In this document: one piece after another, positions 1 through 5,791 of the stretch
How positions within the stretch are numbered: position 1 is the first letter of the stretch
Layout of the letters: each line of letters starts with the position of its first letter
Assembly: GCA_017615955.1 (NCBI GenBank)
Contig: JAFZZD010000822.1
Span: 1-5,791, forward strand
Direction of reading: 5' to 3'
DNA length: 5,791 nucleotides
Source: Victivallales bacterium
Lineage (GTDB): Bacteria > Verrucomicrobiota > Lentisphaeria > Oligosphaerales > Oligosphaeraceae
Notes under the pieces: generated by a model
Told to the model about the DNA's origin: nothing
Database searches by the model: none
Seen by the model: the letters and a program-made list of their open reading frames with translations, nothing else
Position numbers and translations under genes: made by a program

Positions 1-20
1 AATCAGTGATTGCATTTAAA

Positions 21-49
21 TTTTCGCAAAATTTTCTTTTGTTTATATT
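21..49 (+). promoter_or_regulatory. Possible sigma-70-type promoter for the secreted-protein gene
   Basis: The leader before the first gene is very AT-rich. TATATT at 44-49 is a reasonable -10 box. The best-spaced -35 candidate, TTTTCG at 21-26 with a 17-base spacer, is a poor match, and a better TTGCAT at 10-15 is too far away. Transcription would begin near base 56, leaving a leader of under 20 bases. This rests on composition and one hexamer only; the real promoter could lie upstream of the window. Confidence 0.3.
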
Positions 50-60
50 CAACTTTACAA

Positions 61-67
61 AAAGGAG
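61..67 (+). promoter_or_regulatory. Strong Shine-Dalgarno site of the secreted-protein gene
   Basis: AAAGGAG lies 6 bases before the ATG at 74, which is near-ideal spacing and fixes that start. It is the only convincing ribosome binding site in the window; the three downstream genes have none. This suggests the first gene is translated much more strongly than they are. Confidence 0.85.
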
Positions 68-73
68 ACTTCA

Positions 74-772
74 ATGTCGATTAAATCATTTGCATTGGTA
101 ATTCTGGTTTCAGTGGCGGCTGTTTTCGGTGCAGACAAGGCAGAGCCAAAGAAAGAAGAGACAAAGCTGATATCCCTGGGTTCTATGGAACAGGCTTTCG
201 CCAAGGCATTGAGCAAGCGCCAAATGCTGGCAAACTACATTGTCACTGAAGCGGCAAAGTTGAACAAGGTTTCCGAAAGCGACAAGAAGGTGCTGGAAAG
301 CAATCTGGCGAACGCCCGCCAGCAGCTGGCAGTTTTGAACCTGTACATGGATGTGGTTTTCGGCATCGGCAACCGCAGGGAATATGAATACGACAAGGTA
401 AAATCCACAATCTACCTCAAAGTTGGAACAGTAAACGACACATTCGCAAGAGCAGTCAACAGAAAGAGCGCAATCGCGGCAAGAATCGCACAACTTGAAG
501 AAGCAATCAAAAACGAAAAAGACAAGAAGAAGGCAGAGGCACTGAAGGCACAGCAGGACAACTACAAGCGGGCACATGCAATCATTGAAAACGCACTTTT
601 CGTAATCTACCAGATCCATCCAAAGCGCCAGTACACTTATGACCAGAAGAGCGGCATGCTTTACCTGAAGAGCAATCCAGAGGAAATCGCAAAACTCCAA
701 GAGGAAATCAACAAGAGCAAGGCAGCAAAGGCAGCAGAGAAGAAGAACGCAATTCCAGAAGAAATCAAATAA
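74..772 (+). CDS. Secreted two-repeat helical protein of unknown function
   Basis: I do not recognise this 232-residue protein. Residues 1-20 form a signal peptide: a lysine at position 4, a hydrophobic core FALVILVSVAAVF, and likely cleavage around residues 19-20 (AVFG/AD). There is no cysteine anywhere, so it is not a lipoprotein and has no disulfides; it is probably periplasmic or secreted. The mature part is an internal duplication of an ~80-residue unit, about residues 40-118 and 122-200. Each unit starts FAKA/FARA, continues as a long charged helical region, and ends with R-x-Y-x-Y-D, six residues, then Y-L-K (102-116 and 185-199). The predicted fold of each unit is a helical hairpin followed by a beta-hairpin. 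A K/E/A-rich tail (203-226) may be coiled coil. The start is fixed by a strong Shine-Dalgarno site, and an intrinsic terminator follows 34 bases after the stop. A structural or envelope-associated role is possible but unsupported. Confidence 0.88.
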   Translation: MSIKSFALVILVSVAAVFGADKAEPKKEETKLISLGSMEQAFAKALSKRQMLANYIVTEAAKLNKVSESDKKVLESNLANARQQLAVLNLYMDVVFGIGNRREYEYDKVKSTIYLKVGTVNDTFARAVNRKSAIAARIAQLEEAIKNEKDKKKAEALKAQQDNYKRAHAIIENALFVIYQIHPKRQYTYDQKSGMLYLKSNPEEIAKLQEEINKSKAAKAAEKKNAIPEEIK

Positions 773-781
773 TGCGCTAAC

Positions 782-1867
782 GTGACCTCACAGTCAAGTA
801 CATTGCCAGGAGGAGCGCCTGTAAAGGCAGGCGCTCCTCCTGTTTTTTTTGACGAGGCAGCCTCGGCATTGCCCCATCCCAGGCTGGCGGAATGGTTTGC
901 ACGGCTTTGCGGCGAAATCCCATACAATCCACATGGGGGCACAAAATACGCCGAAATATCAAGACGCAGGATATTGTTGGCGGAAGAGCGAATACTGCGC
1001 ATACTGGGTGCGGACAATGCGTTCATAATCTGGACATCTGGGGTGACAGAGGCACTGAACCTGGCGCTTAACTCATTGGGAAAGCTTACCTTGAATGAAG
1101 GCAGCCACCCTGCCCTGGCCGAGCCGGCTGCATTGCTGCCCAAACCCGAAAACCAGACCAGAAACTCATTTGCAAGCAGCCATGTCGAAAGCGAAACAGG
1201 GCGTGTCCGCGACTTGGTGGCATTGAGAAAAGAGATTGGCAATGACCTGCTTCTTGTGGACGGGGCACAGTCATTCTGCAAGATTGACATTCCATGGCGC
1301 AGCGCCTCAATTGACATGCTGGCGCTATCCTCAAGAAAAATCGGCGGGCCAGCCTCCATAGGTGCGCTGGTGGTCAAGAAGGGCATTGCGATAAAGCCGC
1401 TTATGTTCGGTGGCGGTCAGCAGAATGGCCTGCGTCCAGGCACGCTGGATGCCATAGGAATATCATTGTTCGCGGAGGTCGCCTGCGACAGGGCCGCTCA
1501 CCAGGCGGAGAACTACCGCAAGATCACGGCATTGAACCAGCAACTATGGTCCATGCTGAATGAAAGCGGGCTGCGCTATGTGCGCATCTCACCGGATAAT
1601 GCCTACCCTGGCATAGCGATGTTCGCCTTGCCAGGATACGAAGGTGCTGTGATTGTACGCATCCTTGCAGAAAAAGAAGGTATTCTGCTCTCGTCAGGGA
1701 CAGCCTGCACGGCAGAGACAGGCAGGCCAAGTGCAAATATGATTCATGCGGCAGGCAGCGAGGAAATGGCAAGAAGCGCCATACGAGTAAGCCTGTCGCA
1801 TACAAACACCACAGCCGAAATACAACAACTTGTCACTGCATTGAAACGCACTTTGCAAAACTACTGA
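782..1867 (+). CDS. NifS/IscS-like cysteine desulfurase (class V aminotransferase family)
   Basis: This 361-residue PLP enzyme has the cysteine desulfurase layout; in the family, sulfur is taken from cysteine to form an enzyme persulfide plus alanine. Visible motifs: VFFDEAAS (21-28, equivalent to the usual YLDNAAT), NPHGG (49-53), TSGVTEALNLAL (85-96, cofactor phosphate region), a histidine in GSHPA (107-111), HVESETG (134-140), VDGAQS (159-164, Asp160 for the pyridine nitrogen), the PLP lysine Lys186 in SSRKIGGP, GGGQQNGLRPGT (210-221), Cys309 in SGTACT as sulfur acceptor, and IRVSLS (334-339). Oddities: the usual His before the PLP lysine is Arg185, and the segment between His109 and HVESETG is roughly 25 residues shorter than usual. 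The protein is predicted cytoplasmic. The GTG at 782 is chosen because an in-frame stop sits at 770-772 and the conserved first strand begins at codon 21; TTG at 803 is the only other ordinary candidate. Neither has a Shine-Dalgarno site. The family assignment is firm; the exact substrate (cysteine, selenocysteine or other) is not. Confidence 0.88.
   Translation: MTSQSSTLPGGAPVKAGAPPVFFDEAASALPHPRLAEWFARLCGEIPYNPHGGTKYAEISRRRILLAEERILRILGADNAFIIWTSGVTEALNLALNSLGKLTLNEGSHPALAEPAALLPKPENQTRNSFASSHVESETGRVRDLVALRKEIGNDLLLVDGAQSFCKIDIPWRSASIDMLALSSRKIGGPASIGALVVKKGIAIKPLMFGGGQQNGLRPGTLDAIGISLFAEVACDRAAHQAENYRKITALNQQLWSMLNESGLRYVRISPDNAYPGIAMFALPGYEGAVIVRILAEKEGILLSSGTACTAETGRPSANMIHAAGSEEMARSAIRVSLSHTNTTAEIQQLVTALKRTLQNY
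807..850 (+). terminator. Intrinsic terminator overlapping the start of the next gene
   Basis: Bases 807-821 pair perfectly with 828-842 (15 bp, mostly G-C) around the 6-base loop TAAAGG, followed immediately by eight T at 843-850. This is a textbook Rho-independent terminator for rightward transcription, 34 bases after the stop of the secreted-protein gene. There is no matching A-tract on the other side, so it should act in one direction only. It lies wholly inside the reading frame of the aminotransferase-like gene, as codons 9-23: the arms encode a proline/glycine/alanine-rich stretch and the T-tract encodes the V-F-F of the conserved first strand. The 5' arm also contains AGGAGG (808-813), which would be buried in the stem; no in-frame start codon follows it at a usable distance. 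Confidence 0.92.
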
Positions 1868-1873
1868 ACGGAC

Positions 1874-3322
1874 ATGGGCAACATAGCAGGGCACATAAGG
1901 GAACAGGCTGCAGCACAGCCAGAAAAGCAAGCCATTCTCATACGCAAGGGGGAAAACGACTTCGCCTCCTTGACTTTTGCGGAACTTGAACAGCGAAGCA
2001 ACCAGCTTGCCTGGGGACTTTCCAACGCGGGACTGCGCCCTGGCATGAAGGCCATTTTCATTGCAAAACCCTCCCTGGATTTGTATTCACTGTACTTTGG
2101 GGCCATGAAACTGGGCGCAGTGCCCATTATTCTCCCCCAATGGCGCGGCTGGTCGTATGCATTGACCTGCGTCATGCAAAGCGCCCCCACCGCCTTCATC
2201 GGCACACCCTCCACATTCTTTTCAAAGGTTTTCTTCGGACGCGCCTTCGGCACTGTAAATGTAAACATAATGATAGGTAGTTTCCAGCTGTTCGGAGGCA
2301 TTCCGGTAGGAAAGCTGAAATGCAAGCAGGAAGAATACCCGATTTACGATTTTGGTGAAAACGAGACAGAGGCCATACTTTTCACAGCAGGAAGCACTGG
2401 AGAGCCAAGAGGCGTGGCACTTACAAGCAAAATGATGGAGCAGCGCCTCCAAGCGATGCAGGAACTGTTCCCCAAACAAAGCACGAATGCCGACCTGTCC
2501 TGCATCCTGCCATGCACATTGATGGAACTGTGCCTGGGCAGAACCGTCATTGCCGAGGACGAGGATATTCAGGGCATCATGGACGACACAATTTCAACAC
2601 AGCCGGAATATGCCTTCGCATATACCAATCTATGGTATAAAATAGTGTACTTCTGCAAGCAGCAGAACCGCAGGCTTCTAGGCTTGAAAAATGCAGTGAT
2701 CCTAGGGGCGCCAGCCATATCGACGACCAGCGCAGCATTGGCATCATACGCACTTGACGGCGAGGCCGCCACCATACAAGCTTATTCACTTGCCGAATCT
2801 GGTTTTGCATCCGCCATAAATGGACAGGACATGCTGGCATTATGCCGCCAGAAGGAGAACATGGGCAAGGGACTTCCCATAGCAACAGGCACCGCAAACG
2901 CAAAACTAAAGATTATCGATGCAAAAAAAGGAATAGGCGAGATTTTCACAGACACGGCCACTGGCGACCTGGGGCTTATGGACGAAGACGGCACAATCTG
3001 GTACTGCGGGCGCAAGGCCAGCACTGTTGAAACAGCCTCAGGCGAAACACTGTATTCCACCTGCTGCGAGGAAATTGCCAATGCCTTCCCTGGCGTCAGG
3101 AGAAGCCTGCTGGTAGGCGTTGGCGACAAGCCAAGCCAGATCCCCGTGCTCATCGTTGAGCCAGAGCCATCCGAATACGAAAAACTGGCCGACAACAAGG
3201 AGAGCCTGCTCACGCATATTGCCGCATTCCCGCAAACAGCCAGCATAAGATTCCTGCTTTTCAAACACGAAATTACAGAGGACATACGCCAGGACACACA
3301 ATGGGCGGCGGCGAGAATATAA
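1874..3322 (+). CDS. OleC-like AMP-binding enzyme (ANL superfamily), probably altered catalysis
   Basis: This 482-residue protein belongs to the adenylate-forming (acyl-CoA synthetase/NRPS adenylation/luciferase) superfamily. The nearest relative I recognise is OleC, the beta-lactone synthetase of bacterial olefin biosynthesis. OleC-like marks are PSLDLYSLYFGAMKLGAVPI (66-85), the FIGTP and FGRAF segments (108-125), WYCGRK followed by VETASG (376-390) and LLVGVG (412-417). Core motifs: nucleotide loop FTAGSTGEPRGV (170-181, Arg179 where Lys is usual), YSLAES (304-309, Glu308), TGDLG (363-367, Asp365 for ribose), and GRK (379-381). The C-terminal OleC signature, usually D-[IV]-R-H-N-A-K, reads DIRQDTQ (470-476), so the catalytic lysine appears replaced by Gln476. 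The protein is also about 60-70 residues shorter than typical OleC. There is no signal peptide or membrane segment. It starts 6 bases after the desulfurase-like gene, with no clear ribosome binding site, so translational coupling is likely. No oleA, oleB or oleD lies in this window. Superfamily is certain; OleC relationship is likely; substrate is unknown. Confidence 0.87.
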   Translation: MGNIAGHIREQAAAQPEKQAILIRKGENDFASLTFAELEQRSNQLAWGLSNAGLRPGMKAIFIAKPSLDLYSLYFGAMKLGAVPIILPQWRGWSYALTCVMQSAPTAFIGTPSTFFSKVFFGRAFGTVNVNIMIGSFQLFGGIPVGKLKCKQEEYPIYDFGENETEAILFTAGSTGEPRGVALTSKMMEQRLQAMQELFPKQSTNADLSCILPCTLMELCLGRTVIAEDEDIQGIMDDTISTQPEYAFAYTNLWYKIVYFCKQQNRRLLGLKNAVILGAPAISTTSAALASYALDGEAATIQAYSLAESGFASAINGQDMLALCRQKENMGKGLPIATGTANAKLKIIDAKKGIGEIFTDTATGDLGLMDEDGTIWYCGRKASTVETASGETLYSTCCEEIANAFPGVRRSLLVGVGDKPSQIPVLIVEPEPSEYEKLADNKESLLTHIAAFPQTASIRFLLFKHEITEDIRQDTQWAAARI

Positions 3323-3347
3323 TCCCACACTGAACACGCACATAAAC

Positions 3348-5765
3348 ATGCACAAAAACAACTCATCCACTCCCGAACTGGACAAGTTCAGACCTGTTCC
3401 ATTCTATTTTCTGGACACCACGGCTCCTGAAGCATACACGTCCCTTGCAATACTGGAGGCAATGCAGCGCGTCAAGGCATTGGGCTATGGCGGAATTGTG
3501 CTTTTCAACAAGCCGCCTCTGGGCTTCGATGCGCAAGGCTACCTTTCGGAGCAGTGGTTTGATTTAACCAAGCGCTTCATCCTTGCCTGCATGAAACTCA
3601 ATCTGCAACTATGGATCAACGATGGCTTCAACTACCCGCCTGGCGACGCTGCTGGCCGCATAGAGGCGGCAGACCCCACATTGAGGCAACTGCGCCTCAA
3701 GCCAAACAAGGAAGGACGCCTGGAAGTGCTGGAAGTACCATGGGGCTTTCCTGCATTCGAGGAACCCAAAAGCCATGAATATTTCCACCGCTTCGTGTAT
3801 GAGGAATACTACAGGCGCTTTGCAAAGTATTTCGGCAACGGAATTACTGGCTTCTTCTCGGATGCGGACAACAGGCGCTTCAACGCCCAGAACGCCAGGG
3901 AATGCCAGGACCAATACTATCCATGGAGCAGCAACTTCAGTTCCCTGTTCGCATCAAGGCATGGCTACCGCATCGAGACACGGCTGAAGGAACTCTTCGC
4001 GGATGAGCCGTCCAATGTCAAGGAAGACTACTGGCAGCTCAGCGGTGAGCTGTACCAGTCCTGGTTTGCAGCAAACCACACCTGGTGCCAGGCGCACAAT
4101 GTGCTGTATTCCTTCCACAGCTCGGATACGGGTCCTCTCAATTACGGAAGATGCCGCCGCAGCTCCGCGTTTACTGAAGGCGAGCCTTTGATGCTGCTGA
4201 GCCATTCAGACTATCCTGGCACGGACCACGAAATCCTCATACTTGACGGGGGAACCCACTATGACAACCGCATGTACACGCCCAAAGTCACCTTGGGCGG
4301 CGACACGGAATGCCTCACGCCACCGCGTATGAACGACACAAGCCTGGACATACGCGCAAAATACGCCAGCAGCGCGGCTGTTCTGGGTGGCAAGCAACGC
4401 TGCCTGTGCGAGATGTTCGCCGCCACCAACTGGGGCGCCACATACAATGATTTGCAGCGCATTGCCGCATGGCAGATCATCCAGGGCGTCAACTTCATCG
4501 TGCCCCATGCCGTTCACCACTGCTTCAATGGCAAAATCAAATTTTTCGCGCCTCCAGAATACACCCATACCACTATGCAATTCGGGCTTCGCCAGTTCAA
4601 CGACACGCTTGCCCGCTGGTGCCAGGCCGCTTCCGCTGGCGAATACGTGGCGAAATATGCGGTAATCGACCCGACGCGGAAGGTTTGGAACAATGCGGAC
4701 AGCCAGCCATTCTTCGAATTCTGCGATAAACTGAACCGCAGGGCGGAAGGCTACATCATCGTGCCAGAAGGCTATGACGGCCCAATTTCCAATGTGGTTG
4801 ACACCTTGAAGAAGCCACTTCCCAGGCTGACAAAGCCATGCGTGTCCTTTTCTGGCGGCGAACTGGCATACATGAGGCGTTCCCTTAATGGCGAGGAATA
4901 TCTCATTGCCGCCAATATCTGGCAGCCAAAGGCATTGTCAGGCACCTTGCTTTACAACGGCAAGACTTGCGAAATCGAGCTGGAACCTGGCGAAATCGCC
5001 ATCATAGGCGGGCCTTTTGAAGCATACAGAAAGGCCGCAAAGCGCAAAGTCACCCATACGTTCAATGGCAAGTACGATGTAGTCTGGAAAGACAAGAACA
5101 TCATTCCCTTTGACAGGCAGATTGACTTCGCCGCCCCAGCAGGCATGGAAATCTCTCTGCTTCTGCCCGCAGGGCATAAAGGCAAAGTCTCCTTCAACAA
5201 GAAACAATGCAATCCTGCTTTCATGCTTGACATATTCGGGGACAAATATCTGGGATATGCACTCAAGACGGCGAAAAACAACTGCATTTTACTGGAGAAT
5301 GCGGCGGAATTCACCACGCCTGCCCTGCTTCAAGGCGACTTCGACGTAACTCTGGTAACACAAAACGACTATTTCAGGAAGGCACACACCGAATATCTTC
5401 TGGAAATCTATGAACCAGAAGCTGTCCGCTACACGCTCAAGCCAAGGCGCAAGCGGCTCTCACTGGATTGCGGCTGGGAAAGGCAGGGACAGGTATTCTA
5501 TTCAGGCGAAGCACTCGTTTCCCTTGGCGAAATGGCCATATCAGAAAACAGCTGCCTGGAACTCCCAGGCTTCAAAAATACGGCGGAACTGCTGGTGGAT
5601 GACACGCCAATGGAACGCCGCGCACTGGCACCATACCGCTTCAAACTGCCAACTGGCAAACACAACCTGAAAATACGCCTCTGGAACACCATGGCCAACA
5701 GGCTGGAACGCTATGCCGCCCCTTCGGGCATAAGCACGCCGCCGGTTGTTGTGGCCTGTAATTAG
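3348..5765 (+). CDS. GH106-like glycoside hydrolase (alpha-L-rhamnosidase-like), cytoplasmic
   Basis: This 805-residue protein resembles the large GH106-like family, whose characterised members remove alpha-L-rhamnose from plant polysaccharides and glycosides. Family marks in order: FRPVPFYFLD (14-23), GYGGIVLFNKPPLGF (46-60), YLSEQWFDL (65-73), LQLWINDGFNYPPGDAAG (86-103), a TIM-barrel region with GFFSDADN (168-175), HGYRIETRLKELF (205-217), AHNVLYSFHSSDTG (249-262), CEMFAATNWG (354-363, Glu355 a candidate catalytic residue), WQIIQGVNFIVPHAVHH (375-391). The C-terminus carries beta-sandwich modules ending in a galactose-binding-like domain: LELPGFKNTAELLVDD (737-752) to IRLWNTMANRLE (776-787). 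No signal peptide is present, so it probably acts on imported oligosaccharides or glycosides in the cytoplasm. It is somewhat shorter than many secreted members (roughly 900-1100 residues). The ATG lies 25 bases after the previous stop without a Shine-Dalgarno site. Fold and family resemblance are well supported; rhamnose specificity is inferred. Confidence 0.83.
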   Translation: MHKNNSSTPELDKFRPVPFYFLDTTAPEAYTSLAILEAMQRVKALGYGGIVLFNKPPLGFDAQGYLSEQWFDLTKRFILACMKLNLQLWINDGFNYPPGDAAGRIEAADPTLRQLRLKPNKEGRLEVLEVPWGFPAFEEPKSHEYFHRFVYEEYYRRFAKYFGNGITGFFSDADNRRFNAQNARECQDQYYPWSSNFSSLFASRHGYRIETRLKELFADEPSNVKEDYWQLSGELYQSWFAANHTWCQAHNVLYSFHSSDTGPLNYGRCRRSSAFTEGEPLMLLSHSDYPGTDHEILILDGGTHYDNRMYTPKVTLGGDTECLTPPRMNDTSLDIRAKYASSAAVLGGKQRCLCEMFAATNWGATYNDLQRIAAWQIIQGVNFIVPHAVHHCFNGKIKFFAPPEYTHTTMQFGLRQFNDTLARWCQAASAGEYVAKYAVIDPTRKVWNNADSQPFFEFCDKLNRRAEGYIIVPEGYDGPISNVVDTLKKPLPRLTKPCVSFSGGELAYMRRSLNGEEYLIAANIWQPKALSGTLLYNGKTCEIELEPGEIAIIGGPFEAYRKAAKRKVTHTFNGKYDVVWKDKNIIPFDRQIDFAAPAGMEISLLLPAGHKGKVSFNKKQCNPAFMLDIFGDKYLGYALKTAKNNCILLENAAEFTTPALLQGDFDVTLVTQNDYFRKAHTEYLLEIYEPEAVRYTLKPRRKRLSLDCGWERQGQVFYSGEALVSLGEMAISENSCLELPGFKNTAELLVDDTPMERRALAPYRFKLPTGKHNLKIRLWNTMANRLERYAAPSGISTPPVVVACN

Positions 5766-5791
5766 TGGCCTGTGGCCTGTGGACTGTGGCC
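5751..5791 (+). repeat. Tandem 7-bp repeat (GTGGCCT), continuing past the window end
   Basis: From 5751 the sequence falls into 7-base units: GTGGCCT, GTAATTA, GTGGCCT, GTGGCCT, GTGGACT and a partial GTGGCC. Unit 2 is degenerate and carries the hydrolase stop codon TAG (5763-5765, whose final G is the first base of unit 3). The first unit encodes the last V-A plus part of C. The array reaches the window edge, so its full length is unknown. No terminator for the hydrolase gene is visible within the window. Confidence 0.75.

Noticed and set aside
74..133. Lipoprotein signal in the first gene
   Set aside because: There is no cysteine in the protein, so no lipobox; an ordinary signal peptide fits.
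110..700. Minus-strand open frame (196 codons) opposite the secreted-protein gene
   Set aside because: It is cysteine- and leucine-rich with no domain pattern, as expected from reading K/E-rich codons backwards. The plus-strand gene has a signal peptide, internal repeats and a strong ribosome binding site.
869..871. TTG as an alternative start for the aminotransferase-like gene, downstream of the terminator
   Set aside because: It would remove the conserved VFFDEAAS strand, and there is no Shine-Dalgarno site before it. It remains a fallback if a transcript starts after the terminator.
661..1386. Long minus-strand open frame (241 codons) opposite the aminotransferase-like gene
   Set aside because: Its product shows no recognisable family and it lies antisense to a gene with clear conserved motifs. 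It is a shadow frame.
1874..3322. A complete ole (olefin biosynthesis) operon
   Set aside because: Only an OleC-like protein is present. Neither neighbour is a thiolase (OleA), an alpha/beta hydrolase (OleB) or a dehydrogenase (OleD).
3323..3347. Terminator or promoter between the OleC-like and hydrolase genes
   Set aside because: The 25-base gap shows no inverted repeat with a T-tract and no credible -10/-35 pair.
2782..3385. Overlapping minus-strand open frames (194 and 115 codons) opposite the 3' end of the OleC-like gene
   Set aside because: No motifs are seen, and they are antisense to the conserved TGDLG/GRK region of a genuine gene.

Overview
The window holds four complete genes, all on the + strand and tightly spaced: gaps of 9, 6 and 25 bases between stops and starts. 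There is no RNA gene, insertion sequence, phage gene or CRISPR array. Base composition is moderate, with an AT-rich leader before the first gene. Gene content suggests a glycan-degrading Gram-negative bacterium. A Lentisphaerae/Verrucomicrobia-type (PVC) or similar gut or aquatic anaerobe fits best, because signal-less GH106-like enzymes and OleC-like ligases are frequent there. This placement is an inference; no taxonomic marker is present.

Region by region: (1) Bases 1-73 are an AT-rich leader with a possible promoter and a strong Shine-Dalgarno site. (2) Bases 74-772 encode a 232-residue secreted, cysteine-free, K/E-rich helical protein made of two copies of an ~80-residue unit. I do not recognise the family. 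(3) A near-ideal intrinsic terminator (15-bp perfect stem, 6-nt loop, 8 T) lies at 807-850. (4) Bases 782-1867 encode a class V, NifS/IscS-like PLP enzyme whose first codons run through that terminator. (5) Bases 1874-3322 encode an adenylate-forming enzyme that resembles OleC (beta-lactone synthetase) but appears to lack the C-terminal catalytic lysine. (6) Bases 3348-5765 encode an 805-residue GH106-like glycoside hydrolase without a signal peptide. (7) A 7-bp tandem repeat starts in the last codons of this gene and runs off the window end.

Gene 1 looks like a well-expressed gene that ends at its own terminator. Genes 2-4 look like a weakly initiated downstream operon with no convincing ribosome binding sites, reachable mainly by read-through of that terminator. 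A possible link between genes 2 and 3 is sulfur mobilisation combined with carboxylate activation. The hydrolase may be an unrelated neighbour. The points most worth following up are the terminator inside the start of a coding region and the desulfurase-like/OleC-like pair, each with an altered active-site motif.
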